Assembly: GCA_934271465.1 (NCBI GenBank)
Contig: CAKQRQ010000009.1
Coordinates: 15,554 to 79,553, forward strand
Source of the DNA: an uncultured Alphaproteobacteria bacterium
GTDB taxonomy: Bacteria > Pseudomonadota > Alphaproteobacteria > RF32 > CAG-239
Direction: 5' to 3'
Length of the DNA stretch: 64,000 bases
Below the pieces are notes generated by a model that saw only the letters and a program-made list of their open reading frames with translations, did not search any database and had not been told where the DNA came from. Below are positions 16,878 through 24,376 of the stretch, one piece after another (within the stretch, counting starts at the first letter, position 1; the number at the start of each line of letters is the position of its first letter). The translations under genes were made by a program, and so were the position numbers.

Positions 16878-18668
16878 TTAGCCTTGAGAGCGCATAAGCT
16901 CGGCCGCCGTTTTGGCGCGCTCGCATTCTTCTTTGAGGAGAAGCTCAGCTTTCTTGATGTTGTTTTGCTCTTTTTTTATCTCGTAATCCTGCTGATTTTT
17001 GGCGTGCGTTTCGGCCAGCAGACGCGTTTGGATATCCGGCTGAGCCACTGGCGCGTCCGGCGTGTCAAATTCCGCAGCAATTTTTGAGAAGCAACTTTCC
17101 AATACGCTTTCATACGGACGGGCATTGGACAAAGACGCCGCCATACCGCCTATCATCTGTCGATACAACTCTAAAAGCGCCGGCTGCTTGCTCACAATAT
17201 CGAAGGCTTCGCTTATCATCTTATGAATGGCGGTCACGGTCTCGATATTTTTTTGCGCCTTATCGCTTTCGGCATAGGTCACATCGCTTTCTATTCCTAA
17301 AACCATTCCGCGCAATTTTGATGTTTTGAGCAATTTAACTGCCGCAAACGCCTCGGGCTGCATTTGCTCGTTTTCGGGCAAAAAGGACAGCAAAGTTTCT
17401 GCATCAAACTGTCCGCAAATCATTTCAGCCTTAATCCGAAACAGCTCTGAAATAAATTTTTGCATGTCATTTTGACGATCCTGATTACGCAATGTGCCGA
17501 AATTTGTCTTTTTAACAACGGCAGTCGCTGTTTCTCCGGCGGCGGACGAGCCCCGCATAATATCGCTGACGCCTGTCAATTCATAGAGCGCGGATACAAT
17601 GTCCTGTCTGCGGACGGCCAAAGTCTGAAGCGCCGTGACATATTGCTCCACAGGCATAAAGTCGACAATATTTTTGATGCCGCCGGCCGCTTTAAGCCGG
17701 TCAAAATCGGACAAAGCCACCAAAGTAACTTCTTTGTTCAAAATTGAGGCCAATTCCGGAAAGGCATTGTCATAACAGCCGGACACTTTGAGGGCTTTCA
17801 TGGTCTTTTCCATGCGCGCGGTCACGCCGTCAAGCTCATCTAACAGGCCTTTTATCTCGACATAATCCGGCACTGGAATCAGCGTGTCGTTTGTGGTGGC
17901 GGACAACAATGGTTTCGGCATCGGGAAAAAGCCCGTTACATTCCACATATCGCCAATCATTTTCAGAAAACGCGACGGGCATGATTTGCTCAGATACAGC
18001 ACTCGGCCGCTTTCTTTATCCCAAATCTCGTAAACCTCAAGCGTTTTCTCCTTATCCGACAACTCCGCCGTCAAACTTTCGCCGATGTCTTCGCCGAACT
18101 CGCGCAATACCTGCCCGACAGACATATATTGCCTGATGGCAAACCAGTTACATTCTTCCCAGATGCCGACTTTTTCGGAATCGGCAATAAAATCCGCCGG
18201 ATTGACATATTCCGTTACGACTTTTTCTTTGGTTTTGATTTCCATCGGCGCTCCGTCTGCTCCGCTGATAACGCCGAATTCTGGGCGGTAACGTTCTATC
18301 AACATTCCACTGCCCGAGAGCAAAAAGTCATTGCGGGCGTATTTAACCACGCTGTCAAAATCAAACTGCTCCATATCCCACAAAAGCGCTTTTTCGAGCA
18401 TGCGGCAGGCCAAATTCTGCACCTTGTCAGATGTTTTTTCCTTGCGCTCGACATAGGGTTTGGGCTGTTTGAAATATAAAAAAGGCTTCAGCGTTTCGAT
18501 TGATGACCAAAAGATATTTTGTTTATCTTTGTGCGTATCGTTGCGGTAATATTTGCGGATATCGCCGACCAGACGATGATAATCGGCATAAGCTCCTTCG
18601 GCGCGCGACACTTTTTTGAGCCAGCTTTCAACTTCGGCCGGCGTTCCGAACTCGTTTTCACTTCTCAT
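16878..18668 (-). CDS. portal protein
   Basis: 596 residues from the ATG with GGGAGTG upstream. 'DYHRLVGDIRKYYRNDTHKDKQNIFWSSIETLKPFLYFKQPKPYV' near the start, 'NPADFIADSEKVGIWEECNWFAIRQYMS', and 'GVSDIMRGSSAAGETATAV' are the order of P22-type portal proteins ('N..w..v.tl.p.ly...P...V', 'v.p.df..D', 'G.sd..rG'). The C-terminal 80 residues are a Lys/Glu-rich helix, the barrel. It overlaps the groES-like stop. The portal is the dodecameric ring through which DNA is packaged. Confidence 0.8.
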   Translation of the reverse strand: MRSENEFGTPAEVESWLKKVSRAEGAYADYHRLVGDIRKYYRNDTHKDKQNIFWSSIETLKPFLYFKQPKPYVERKEKTSDKVQNLACRMLEKALLWDMEQFDFDSVVKYARNDFLLSGSGMLIERYRPEFGVISGADGAPMEIKTKEKVVTEYVNPADFIADSEKVGIWEECNWFAIRQYMSVGQVLREFGEDIGESLTAELSDKEKTLEVYEIWDKESGRVLYLSKSCPSRFLKMIGDMWNVTGFFPMPKPLLSATTNDTLIPVPDYVEIKGLLDELDGVTARMEKTMKALKVSGCYDNAFPELASILNKEVTLVALSDFDRLKAAGGIKNIVDFMPVEQYVTALQTLAVRRQDIVSALYELTGVSDIMRGSSAAGETATAVVKKTNFGTLRNQDRQNDMQKFISELFRIKAEMICGQFDAETLLSFLPENEQMQPEAFAAVKLLKTSKLRGMVLGIESDVTYAESDKAQKNIETVTAIHKMISEAFDIVSKQPALLELYRQMIGGMAASLSNARPYESVLESCFSKIAAEFDTPDAPVAQPDIQTRLLAETHAKNQQDYEIKKEQNNIKKAELLLKEECERAKTAAELMRSQG

Positions 18669-18918
18669 TTTCGAACACTCCCAAAACAGAATTTTCCCGC
18701 ACGACGACAACATCTTTGTCATAAGAAGGCAGCTCGTCAAAGATATGAAACAGCACTCTGTCGCCTTTTTTGACGGAAGAGACTTTTGATCCTACGCTTT
18801 CGACCACGCCTTCCGTGCGCGGTTTTGCGGCATCTTCGGGCAAAAGCACGCCGCCTGATGTTTTGTCTTTGGCGGTATCAAGCCGGATAAAGACCCTGTC
18901 CGAGACAGCTTTTATCAT
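18658..18918 (-). CDS. phage-encoded GroES-like co-chaperonin
   Basis: 86 residues from the ATG with AAGGAG upstream. The start 'KAVSDRVFIRLDTAKDKTSGGVLLPEDA' contains the GroES mobile loop (TSGGVLLP), the hydrophobic tip that binds GroEL. 'GDRVLFHIFDELPSYDKDVVVVRENSVLGV' fits the rest of the fold with a shortened roof. No groEL lies nearby. The ORF overlaps the portal gene and follows terL by 38 bp, so it belongs to the phage. Like T4 gp31, it may adapt host GroEL to fold the capsid protein. Confidence 0.8.
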   Translation of the reverse strand: MIKAVSDRVFIRLDTAKDKTSGGVLLPEDAAKPRTEGVVESVGSKVSSVKKGDRVLFHIFDELPSYDKDVVVVRENSVLGVFENEK

Positions 18919-18956
18919 TTTGTTTTCTCCTTTGTTGTTTGTGATTAAAAAAATTG

Positions 18957-20282
18957 TTACCAACGGCTTTCTTTGGAACGCAGCGCAAAAAGTTCTTCAA
19001 GCGGCACACGCCCTTTGCCATAGGTTTTTGCCCGTCCGCGGTCATAGACCGGTTCGGCAAAGGTCAAAACAAAAGCGTCCGCTTTATCCGGCGAACGCCC
19101 CAGTCTTTTTTTGACCTCGTCTTTGCTTTCTAATAAAAGCCGACCTTGCGCGTCATAGCGCTTGTTAACAGAACAAAGTTCGGTCAACAGCGTCTCGTCT
19201 TTGGGCAGCTGGACGGGCAATTCCTGCGCCAGCCACGACCGCGCGTTGTCCCACATCTCGGCGCGGCGGTTGGCATAACGCCCGTCAAGCAGCGCCCTTG
19301 AGCCGAAATTGACCGCGCGGACACAGTCCCTGAACCCCCGCGCCATCAAGATATCATACACGCCGCCACCCACACCGCCGGCATCTAAAAAGAGCCGCGC
19401 CGGCGCATAGTCCTCTATCACGCCGTGGCAATAGTCGGCAATGCTTACGATATCCTGCTTTTCGAGTGTTTCAAACTTGAGGCACAGACGCCCGCGCCTA
19501 AAGCAAAAAACCGTCTTGTCATCGCCGAAACGGGCAATATCCAGCCCGATAACCAATGGTGAATTAGATGACGAGATTTTTGGCTCAAACGCCTGCCGCA
19601 CCAGATTGGGCATAATCAGTTTTGACACACCGCACGCGCGGGGCTGCCCCAGCCAGATATGAACATAATCCTCGGGGTTTTGCTCCAGACACTGCCGCGC
19701 CTGAATTTTAAGCTCTTCGGGACAAAACGGATTGTCCTCGTAATTGACCTTGACCACCAATGTGCGCTCGTCGGGGTGTTCGGCCAGCATGACCCACAGA
19801 GGGTCGTTTTCTTCCTCGCGGTTCATCGAAATCCATATTTCGGAGCCGTCTTTTCTGATGGTCGGGGCAAGAATCTCCCAGGATTTTTTGGAGATGCTTT
19901 GGCCTTCTTCTATCCATGCAATATCCACCCCCTCTAGAGATTTGATTTTTTGCACATCTTGGTCGCGCAGGCCTTTGAAAATAAATTTTGTGCCGGTGAT
20001 TTGGTTTTGGATTTTGGTCTCGGAAATTTTGTAATCTTTCAGCCCGTAAAAGGCAATGCGGTCACACAAAAGCCGATAAACCGAATCTTTGATGCTGTCT
20101 TGAACTTCGCGCAGGCAGGCTATCAACAATTTTTGCATGCGCCCTTTCAGTAGCAGGCTGTCGGCAAAGGCATAAGATTTGCCCCCGCCGCGACCGCCGT
20201 AATATAGTTTGATGCGTTTCTGCGCAGTTAACAACGGCGCGAACGGCTTTGGAATCCGCGCGGTAATCGGGTTATTGTTCAT
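18957..20282 (-). CDS. terL: terminase large subunit
   Basis: 441 residues. The N-terminal ATPase has Walker A (GGRGGGKS, about residues 30-37) and a Walker B-type 'VDIAWIEEG'. The C-terminal RNase H-like nuclease starts with VIGLDIARFGDDKTVF, whose Asp pair fits metal binding, followed by 'LFLDAGGVGGGVYD'. It docks on the portal to pump DNA and cuts concatemers. It follows terS by 14 bp. Confidence 0.92.
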   Translation of the reverse strand: MNNNPITARIPKPFAPLLTAQKRIKLYYGGRGGGKSYAFADSLLLKGRMQKLLIACLREVQDSIKDSVYRLLCDRIAFYGLKDYKISETKIQNQITGTKFIFKGLRDQDVQKIKSLEGVDIAWIEEGQSISKKSWEILAPTIRKDGSEIWISMNREEENDPLWVMLAEHPDERTLVVKVNYEDNPFCPEELKIQARQCLEQNPEDYVHIWLGQPRACGVSKLIMPNLVRQAFEPKISSSNSPLVIGLDIARFGDDKTVFCFRRGRLCLKFETLEKQDIVSIADYCHGVIEDYAPARLFLDAGGVGGGVYDILMARGFRDCVRAVNFGSRALLDGRYANRRAEMWDNARSWLAQELPVQLPKDETLLTELCSVNKRYDAQGRLLLESKDEVKKRLGRSPDKADAFVLTFAEPVYDRGRAKTYGKGRVPLEELFALRSKESRW

Positions 20283-20296
20283 GAAAAAATCCTTTT

Positions 20297-20701
20297 TTAT
20301 TTGGTGACAAACTCAACCAAAACTTTTTTGAGATCTTCGGAAAGAGCCGTTTCGGGGCTTTCCTGCCAAACGGACGGAAAATTGTTTTTGAGGACAAAAT
20401 CCGCCTTGTGCAATTTGACGCACTGATCGACGAGGTAGGCCTCGCACTTCTTTTTGGCACGGCGAATCAGCTCGGCAAATTCGGGCTTTTGCTGGTAGGC
20501 GTCCAGCTCCTCGGCCGAGATTTCAAGATAGTCGCACAAGCCCGTCAGATGAAGCGGCGCCTGTTCGCAGACCTCGACAACCTCGCCTTTTTTTGGGCTG
20601 TAAATTTCGGTCGTGCTGTTGGCGCGCGCGGCAAAATATTGCTCAATGCGCCGCTCCATATCGGCAACGGCGGCATAGGAAACTTTTGTGGCTAAACCCA
20701 T
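20297..20701 (-). CDS. terS: terminase small subunit
   Basis: 134 residues. An N-terminal helix pair ('VADMERRIEQYFAARAN'), a central HTH-like part ('LTGLCDYLEISAEELDAYQQKPEFAELIRRAKKKCEAYL') and the end 'FVLKNNFPSVWQE' match DNA-recognition subunits of P22/podovirus-type terminases. AAGGAG precedes ATG. It is the first gene of the minus-strand late operon and is divergent from the exported-protein gene at 20770. Confidence 0.75.
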   Translation of the reverse strand: MGLATKVSYAAVADMERRIEQYFAARANSTTEIYSPKKGEVVEVCEQAPLHLTGLCDYLEISAEELDAYQQKPEFAELIRRAKKKCEAYLVDQCVKLHKADFVLKNNFPSVWQESPETALSEDLKKVLVEFVTK

Positions 20702-20713
20702 TTTTGTTCTCCT

Positions 20714-20805
20714 TATATTTATCTTATATTAACCTCAATGTGCTTTAATGTTCCGTATGGGAGGTATTGATGAAAAAAGTTGTTGCGGTTGTTTTGGCCG
20801 CTCTT
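20714..20805 (+). repeat. duplicated promoter/leader/signal-peptide cassette, copy 1
   Basis: From TATATTTATCTTATATTAAC through GGGAGGTATTGATG into the first ~30 coding bases, nearly identical to 21819-21910. The preserved part is exactly upstream region plus ribosome site plus signal-peptide start, while downstream proteins are unrelated. Confidence 0.8.
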
Positions 20806-21525
20806 ATCGGAACCGCCAAGGCTCAAACTCCGGATAATGAGAATATTATCCGACAATTTCAGTCCGCCCTCGCTTCAAACAACCCTCAACTCATTTCTGA
20901 GCATATTCAATATCCACTCAAACGCCCAAACCCAATCCCCGATATTCAAGACAAAGCTGCATTTATTGACCGTTATGACACTCTTTTTGACAAAGACCTC
21001 AAACAAGCTATTTTAGATTCTACCCCTGCTGACTGGGAAAGCGTCGGCAGTAAAGGTATTATGCTTTTTTCAGGCCGTATTTGGCTGGACTATGACGGAA
21101 AGCTTATTGCTCTTAACCTTGTTTCCGATGCCGAACAGACCTACGCCCGCCAATTAAGCGACCAAGACAAGACTCAGCTTTATCCATCGGTTCAAAACTT
21201 TAAGAAAAATATTTTTATCTTTGAAACAGCGGACTTTTTGGGTCGCATAGACCAAATCAATGACACGCAGGATTTTGACTATCGTTTGGTCTTATGGCAA
21301 AAAGGAAATAATATGGGCGAAAAGCCTTATTTGATTATTTCTCAAGGAATGGTTGAATATACTGGAAGCTCAGGAAATATGATTTATCATTTTCCTTTTG
21401 AAAATATGCAGTATAATTTTGAAGTAACGCTTGTTGGTGGAGACGAGATAAAGCCTTATGCATTGACTATTCTGAAAGGTGGGCAAACCATTTCCTTCGA
21501 CGAGGCTAAAATTTTACGGCCCTAA
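20770..21525 (+). CDS. exported protein of unknown function
   Basis: 251 residues from ATG with GGGAGG upstream. It has a Sec signal peptide (KKVVAVVLAALIGTAKAQ, cleavage after AKA). The mature part begins 'NIIRQFQSALASNNPQLISEHIQYPLKRPNPIPDI', then 'FIDRYDTLFDKDLKQAI' and 'GRIWLDYDGKLIALN', a pattern like DUF4440/NTF2-type periplasmic proteins. It sits at the prophage edge on the opposite strand to the late genes and shares leader and signal peptide with the gene at 21875. It may be a moron altering the envelope. Confidence 0.65.
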   Translation: MKKVVAVVLAALIGTAKAQTPDNENIIRQFQSALASNNPQLISEHIQYPLKRPNPIPDIQDKAAFIDRYDTLFDKDLKQAILDSTPADWESVGSKGIMLFSGRIWLDYDGKLIALNLVSDAEQTYARQLSDQDKTQLYPSVQNFKKNIFIFETADFLGRIDQINDTQDFDYRLVLWQKGNNMGEKPYLIISQGMVEYTGSSGNMIYHFPFENMQYNFEVTLVGGDEIKPYALTILKGGQTISFDEAKILRP

Positions 21526-21582
21526 TTTTGTCTTCAGCCCACCGATTCCGTTCCTGATTACGCTTGTTTTGGTGTGATTACG

Positions 21583-21768
21583 GTCATTCCCGTGCAGAGA
21601 GGAAAGCCGCTTCTCTCTGCCGTCATATTCGGGCGTGACCCGAATATCCAGGTCAAATAAAGAAGCTTCTTTCTTCCCTGGATCCCCGTGTCTATTCCTC
21701 GCTTGCGCTCGGGCACGAGGATGACAAGAAATGGAGCAGGCTTGCGCTCGGGTTTGATGATGACAGTG
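21583..21768. repeat. dispersed intergenic repeat (GTCATTCCCGTG family), copy 2
   Basis: In the 349-bp gap between two exported-protein genes. Begins GTCATTCCCGTG, contains 'CCTGGATCCCCGTGTC' and closes with CACGAGGATGAC and 'TTTGATGATGACAG'. Ends are inverted (GTCAT versus ATGAC), and the core has its own inverted parts (CCCGAATATCCAGG versus CCTGGATCC). Related to 10540-10692. Confidence 0.75.
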
Positions 21769-21818
21769 AACTGGGCAAGCCCGAATCCGTTTGTTCTTTT
21801 TGTTGCACCATTGTGCAG

Positions 21819-21910
21819 TATATTTATCTTATATTAACCTCAATGTGCTTTAATGCTCCGTATGGGAGGTATTGATGAAAAAAGTTGTTGCTGTTGCGCT
21901 TGTTTTGGCA
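21819..21910 (+). repeat. duplicated promoter/leader/signal-peptide cassette, copy 2
   Basis: Second copy of the cassette at 20714. Differences are single bases only, up to the signal-peptide coding start. Confidence 0.8.
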
Positions 21911-22249
21911 GCTCTTATTGGAACCGTTAGGGCGGAAGATATTTGTGCACCGCAAATATCCGATGTTGATGTTTCCGATCTTGCGCTGACAGAAAAATAT
22001 GCTCAATCCTGCCTTTGCTTAAAGCAACAAATTTTTAAACACGCTGAAACTCGTTTTTCTCCGGAAAAATATAAATCCTTTGAATCCGCTTTTGAAAATC
22101 TTAACTCATCCTACCGGCAAGTGTCTCAAATGCTGAATAATCCTGACGGCGAACAAGGAACTTTGGATAATCTTCAAACGACTGTCATGCAATATCGCTT
22201 TCTTACCTCGGTCTTGAATAACTTTATGGATTCAGCAAAGGAAGAATGA
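21875..22249 (+). CDS. small exported protein of unknown function
   Basis: 124 residues. The signal peptide KKVVAVALVLAALIGTVRAE is the same as in the gene at 20770. The mature part is helical with three Cys (one in DICAP, two in SCLCLKQQ) and resembles a short helical periplasmic domain. GGGAGG lies five bases before ATG. A terminator follows. Function unknown. Confidence 0.65.
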   Translation: MKKVVAVALVLAALIGTVRAEDICAPQISDVDVSDLALTEKYAQSCLCLKQQIFKHAETRFSPEKYKSFESAFENLNSSYRQVSQMLNNPDGEQGTLDNLQTTVMQYRFLTSVLNNFMDSAKEE

Positions 22250-22277
22250 TTTTATTTTTTTTGGATTGGAGATAAAA

Positions 22278-22308
22278 AAATGAGAAAGGTGTCTGAACAC
22301 ACTTTCTC
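22278..22308 (+). terminator. terminator after 21875-22249
   Basis: Arms TGAGAAAG and CTTTCTCA around a GTGT/ACAC inner stem. A T-rich stretch follows about ten bases later. Confidence 0.6.
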
Positions 22309-22372
22309 ACTATGCTCTTTTTTATACACCCACCCGACGGACAAGTCAATCAGGGGAGAGATAAAAATTTTT

Positions 22373-22516
22373 TTACCACAACATAAAAACTCTTCCAAGT
22401 ATAGGAATTTCAAGGGCTATACTCAAAATGATATGTGTGGATAAGTATCCGGATTTGATCATATTAACCAAATTCAGAATTAAAAATATTATTACATAAA
22501 GTTCAATCAAGTCCAT
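22373..22516 (-). CDS. 47-residue small membrane protein
   Basis: Begins MDLIELYVIIFLILNLVNMI and ends IPILGRVFMLW, with two hydrophobic stretches and GAGGA eight bases upstream. It follows the divergent regulatory-type gene at 22589 on the same strand. No family recognised. Confidence 0.4.
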   Translation of the reverse strand: MDLIELYVIIFLILNLVNMIKSGYLSTHIILSIALEIPILGRVFMLW

Positions 22517-22588
22517 TTTTTTAGTCCTCATCGGGAAAAACACGTTTAACGTTCTACTACAATTTTTTTCTAATGTAAAGATATAATG

Positions 22589-23083
22589 CTAAATATTTTT
22601 TATTTTCAACTTATGAGTGTATGCCTCTATGACCCTGTCCAGCCCGCGGCACAGATCCGTCCGACACAAATAATAGAAATAAGTCTTTTGCCGTTCGCTT
22701 AGGTTTTCCGGTGCTTTCGGCTCTTTTTCCTCCAAACAGACAAGTTTGACAACCGGCCAAAATTCGCTTGGAATCTGCCGAATAATTCGACCATATCTAT
22801 CGCCCGCACTCAGAATACCCAGATTGGACGTTCCCGATTCGCCGTCAACTCGCTCCGTAAAGCTATGCCCCGAATGAAGCGTCGCCCGTTGTAAGGTATA
22901 GTAATCCAGCGCCAATTTAAGCCCGAATCGCAGCCTGTCTTCCGCTGCGAATCGAGATGTCGGCAGGTCGAGCCAGCCTTTGGCATACCAAATCTCCAAA
23001 AGCGACTGCTTATAAAATACGCCGTCCTTTTTAATCAGTCCTTTTTGAAGCGCTTCTTGTTTTGAGATATATTTTTGAGACAT
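22589..23083 (-). CDS. prophage gene divergent from repressor, unknown
   Basis: 164 residues. The start 'MSQKYISKQEALQKGLIKKDGVFY' is helical; the middle 'AAEDRLRFGLKLALDYYTLQRATLHSGH' and 'ERQKTYFYYLCRTDLCRGLDRVIEAY' suggest a helical DNA-related protein. It resembles phage proteins of the 'late regulator / antitermination' size class, but I see no firm family. It shares a 155-bp divergent control region, containing TTGTAA half-sites, with the repressor. Confidence 0.45.
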   Translation of the reverse strand: MSQKYISKQEALQKGLIKKDGVFYKQSLLEIWYAKGWLDLPTSRFAAEDRLRFGLKLALDYYTLQRATLHSGHSFTERVDGESGTSNLGILSAGDRYGRIIRQIPSEFWPVVKLVCLEEKEPKAPENLSERQKTYFYYLCRTDLCRGLDRVIEAYTHKLKIKNI

Positions 23084-23171
23084 TTTTTAGCTCCGTTATT
23101 GTAATAATATTGTATATTTATAATGACGCGCATTGTAAAGTCAATGTAATTTTCAAAAACCTCAAAAGCTG

Positions 23172-23187
23172 TTTACAAAGTTGTAAA
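23172..23187. promoter_or_regulatory. operator palindrome in divergent regulatory region
   Basis: TTTACAAAGTTGTAAA is two perfect seven-base arms around AG. More TTGTA/TACAA half-sites lie at 23096-23150 in the same region, and a like site stands at 24044-24057. Probably bound by the adjacent repressor. Confidence 0.6.
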
Positions 23188-23238
23188 AAGACAATATACT
23201 TTGAGCATTCACACGCTTTTATATTAAGGAGAAATGCC

Positions 23239-23943
23239 ATGGATCGGCAGCAGGAAGTCAGAGATTTTTTGGACGCGCGCATCAAAGAAAAAGGCTTGAG
23301 CCTGAATTCGCTTTCGTTAAGGCTTGGGAAGAATCCGACTTATTTGTTTCACTTTATCAAGAGACATTCTCCGCGGCGGCTGGACGAAACGGCGCGCCGG
23401 CAGCTGGCGCAGATTCTTGACGTGCCGGAGCAAAGTTTGTGTGATTTTCAGATTCCTAGCGGCGTTATACAAGATAAATTGAGCACGCTGACCAACCTGT
23501 TCGGATTCGGACGGCAAAAAACCGACGACCTGATTGCGCTTGACGTGATTGATATGGACGGCGCTCGCAAGGGGCGGTTTGAGGCGGTCAAGACAAACCT
23601 TATCGGGCAGGAAATGATGTCCAAAGATGTCTTTGCGGCCTATTCTAAGGCCAATCCCGAGACAATCAAAATCCTGAAGGTGTCTGGCGACGCGATGAGC
23701 CCGAACATCAACTCCGGCGATATAGTTTGGTTGGACACATCTTATGTCTCACCGGCTTCCGATGGTATTTATCTACTAAACACCGCCGGTGACTGTCTGA
23801 TTCGCCGAATCCAAATCAATCCGTTTAACAGTTCGGTTGAGGTATCGGCCGACAACAGCGCCTATAAATCTTTTAAGATGACTAATATCAAAGAGCTGGA
23901 AGTCTGCGGCAAGATTGTTTTTGCGGCGCACAGACTAGTCTGA
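23239..23943 (+). CDS. CI-like prophage repressor (HTH + S24 fold) with inactive peptidase dyad
   Basis: 234 residues from the ATG with AAGGAG eight bases upstream. The N-terminal HTH (about residues 12-60) and a C-terminal LexA/CI-type domain are visible. The nucleophile motif reads VSGDAMSPNI: Ala 152 occupies the Ser place. The second motif, LIRRIQ, has Arg where Lys is needed. Such a protein can dimerise and repress but cannot self-cleave, so RecA-triggered induction by cleavage is not expected. It is divergent from the gene at 22589. Confidence 0.8.
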   Translation: MDRQQEVRDFLDARIKEKGLSLNSLSLRLGKNPTYLFHFIKRHSPRRLDETARRQLAQILDVPEQSLCDFQIPSGVIQDKLSTLTNLFGFGRQKTDDLIALDVIDMDGARKGRFEAVKTNLIGQEMMSKDVFAAYSKANPETIKILKVSGDAMSPNINSGDIVWLDTSYVSPASDGIYLLNTAGDCLIRRIQINPFNSSVEVSADNSAYKSFKMTNIKELEVCGKIVFAAHRLV

Positions 23944-24012
23944 CGCGGGACTGTTTTGGTTAGGACGGACTTTTAAGTTATCCCCATATATTGTAAATTA
24001 ACAAAATCAATT

Positions 24013-24057
24013 TTGACATTTTCTTTTTTTGCTGTATTAAATGTTGTATATTTACAA
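24013..24057 (+). promoter_or_regulatory. promoter with repressor-type operator
   Basis: TTGACA and TATTAA lie 16 bases apart. Directly after the -10 sits TTGTATATTTACAA, whose TTGTA/TACAA arms match the operator at 23172. It would place the 88-aa gene under the same repressor. Confidence 0.6.
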
Positions 24058-24073
24058 TATTTAAAGGGCAGCT

Positions 24074-24340
24074 ATGACCAATACAGAACTCAACACTATT
24101 TTAACCCGCCTGTTTTTTGATTATGAGGAGAATTATTTTGAAAATACGGGCGTATGGCCAAGGCGGGTTAATCTTGTGTTTGGGTTTGCGGACTATGCGG
24201 CGGCGCTGAAAGATTGGGAGATTGCCGACCTGTTGGGCGAGGATAACGACACCCCCGAAAACATCGCCCGCTTTCGTCAAGCCGCCGACAAAGGTGTGTC
24301 GGCGTGGCTTGAAGAAAACATGAAGACGCTTTTGATTTAA
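24074..24340 (+). CDS. small prophage protein, repressor-controlled, unknown
   Basis: 88 residues, acidic, helical, with two Trp-containing segments (NTGVWPRRVNLVFGFADYAAALKDW). AAAGGGCAG precedes ATG. It is convergent with ileS, whose stop lies 36 bp away. It could be an antirepressor or Cro-like accessory, but has no HTH that I can see. Confidence 0.5.
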   Translation: MTNTELNTILTRLFFDYEENYFENTGVWPRRVNLVFGFADYAAALKDWEIADLLGEDNDTPENIARFRQAADKGVSAWLEENMKTLLI

Positions 24341-24376
24341 GTTGTACCTATATCAGCCCTAGATGCCTTTTTATTT

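Larger units (their letters stand above)
6346..24340. mobile_element. prophage, tailed phage of P22/podovirus-like head-tail gene order, no integrase visible
   Basis: Minus-strand structural and lysis genes run from terS (20.7 kb) to the spanins (6.3 kb) with mostly overlapping or closely spaced genes. A plus-strand repressor-like gene with a divergent partner stands at the right. The edges are host-like genes: the ELM1-like gene left, ileS right. I found no tyrosine or serine recombinase, transposase, primase, helicase or polymerase between them, and no tRNA at either edge. The limits given are those of the outermost phage-like genes, not attachment sites. Confidence 0.8.

Noticed and set aside
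18658..18918. Host groES
   Set aside because: No groEL neighbour; it overlaps the portal gene inside the phage operon.
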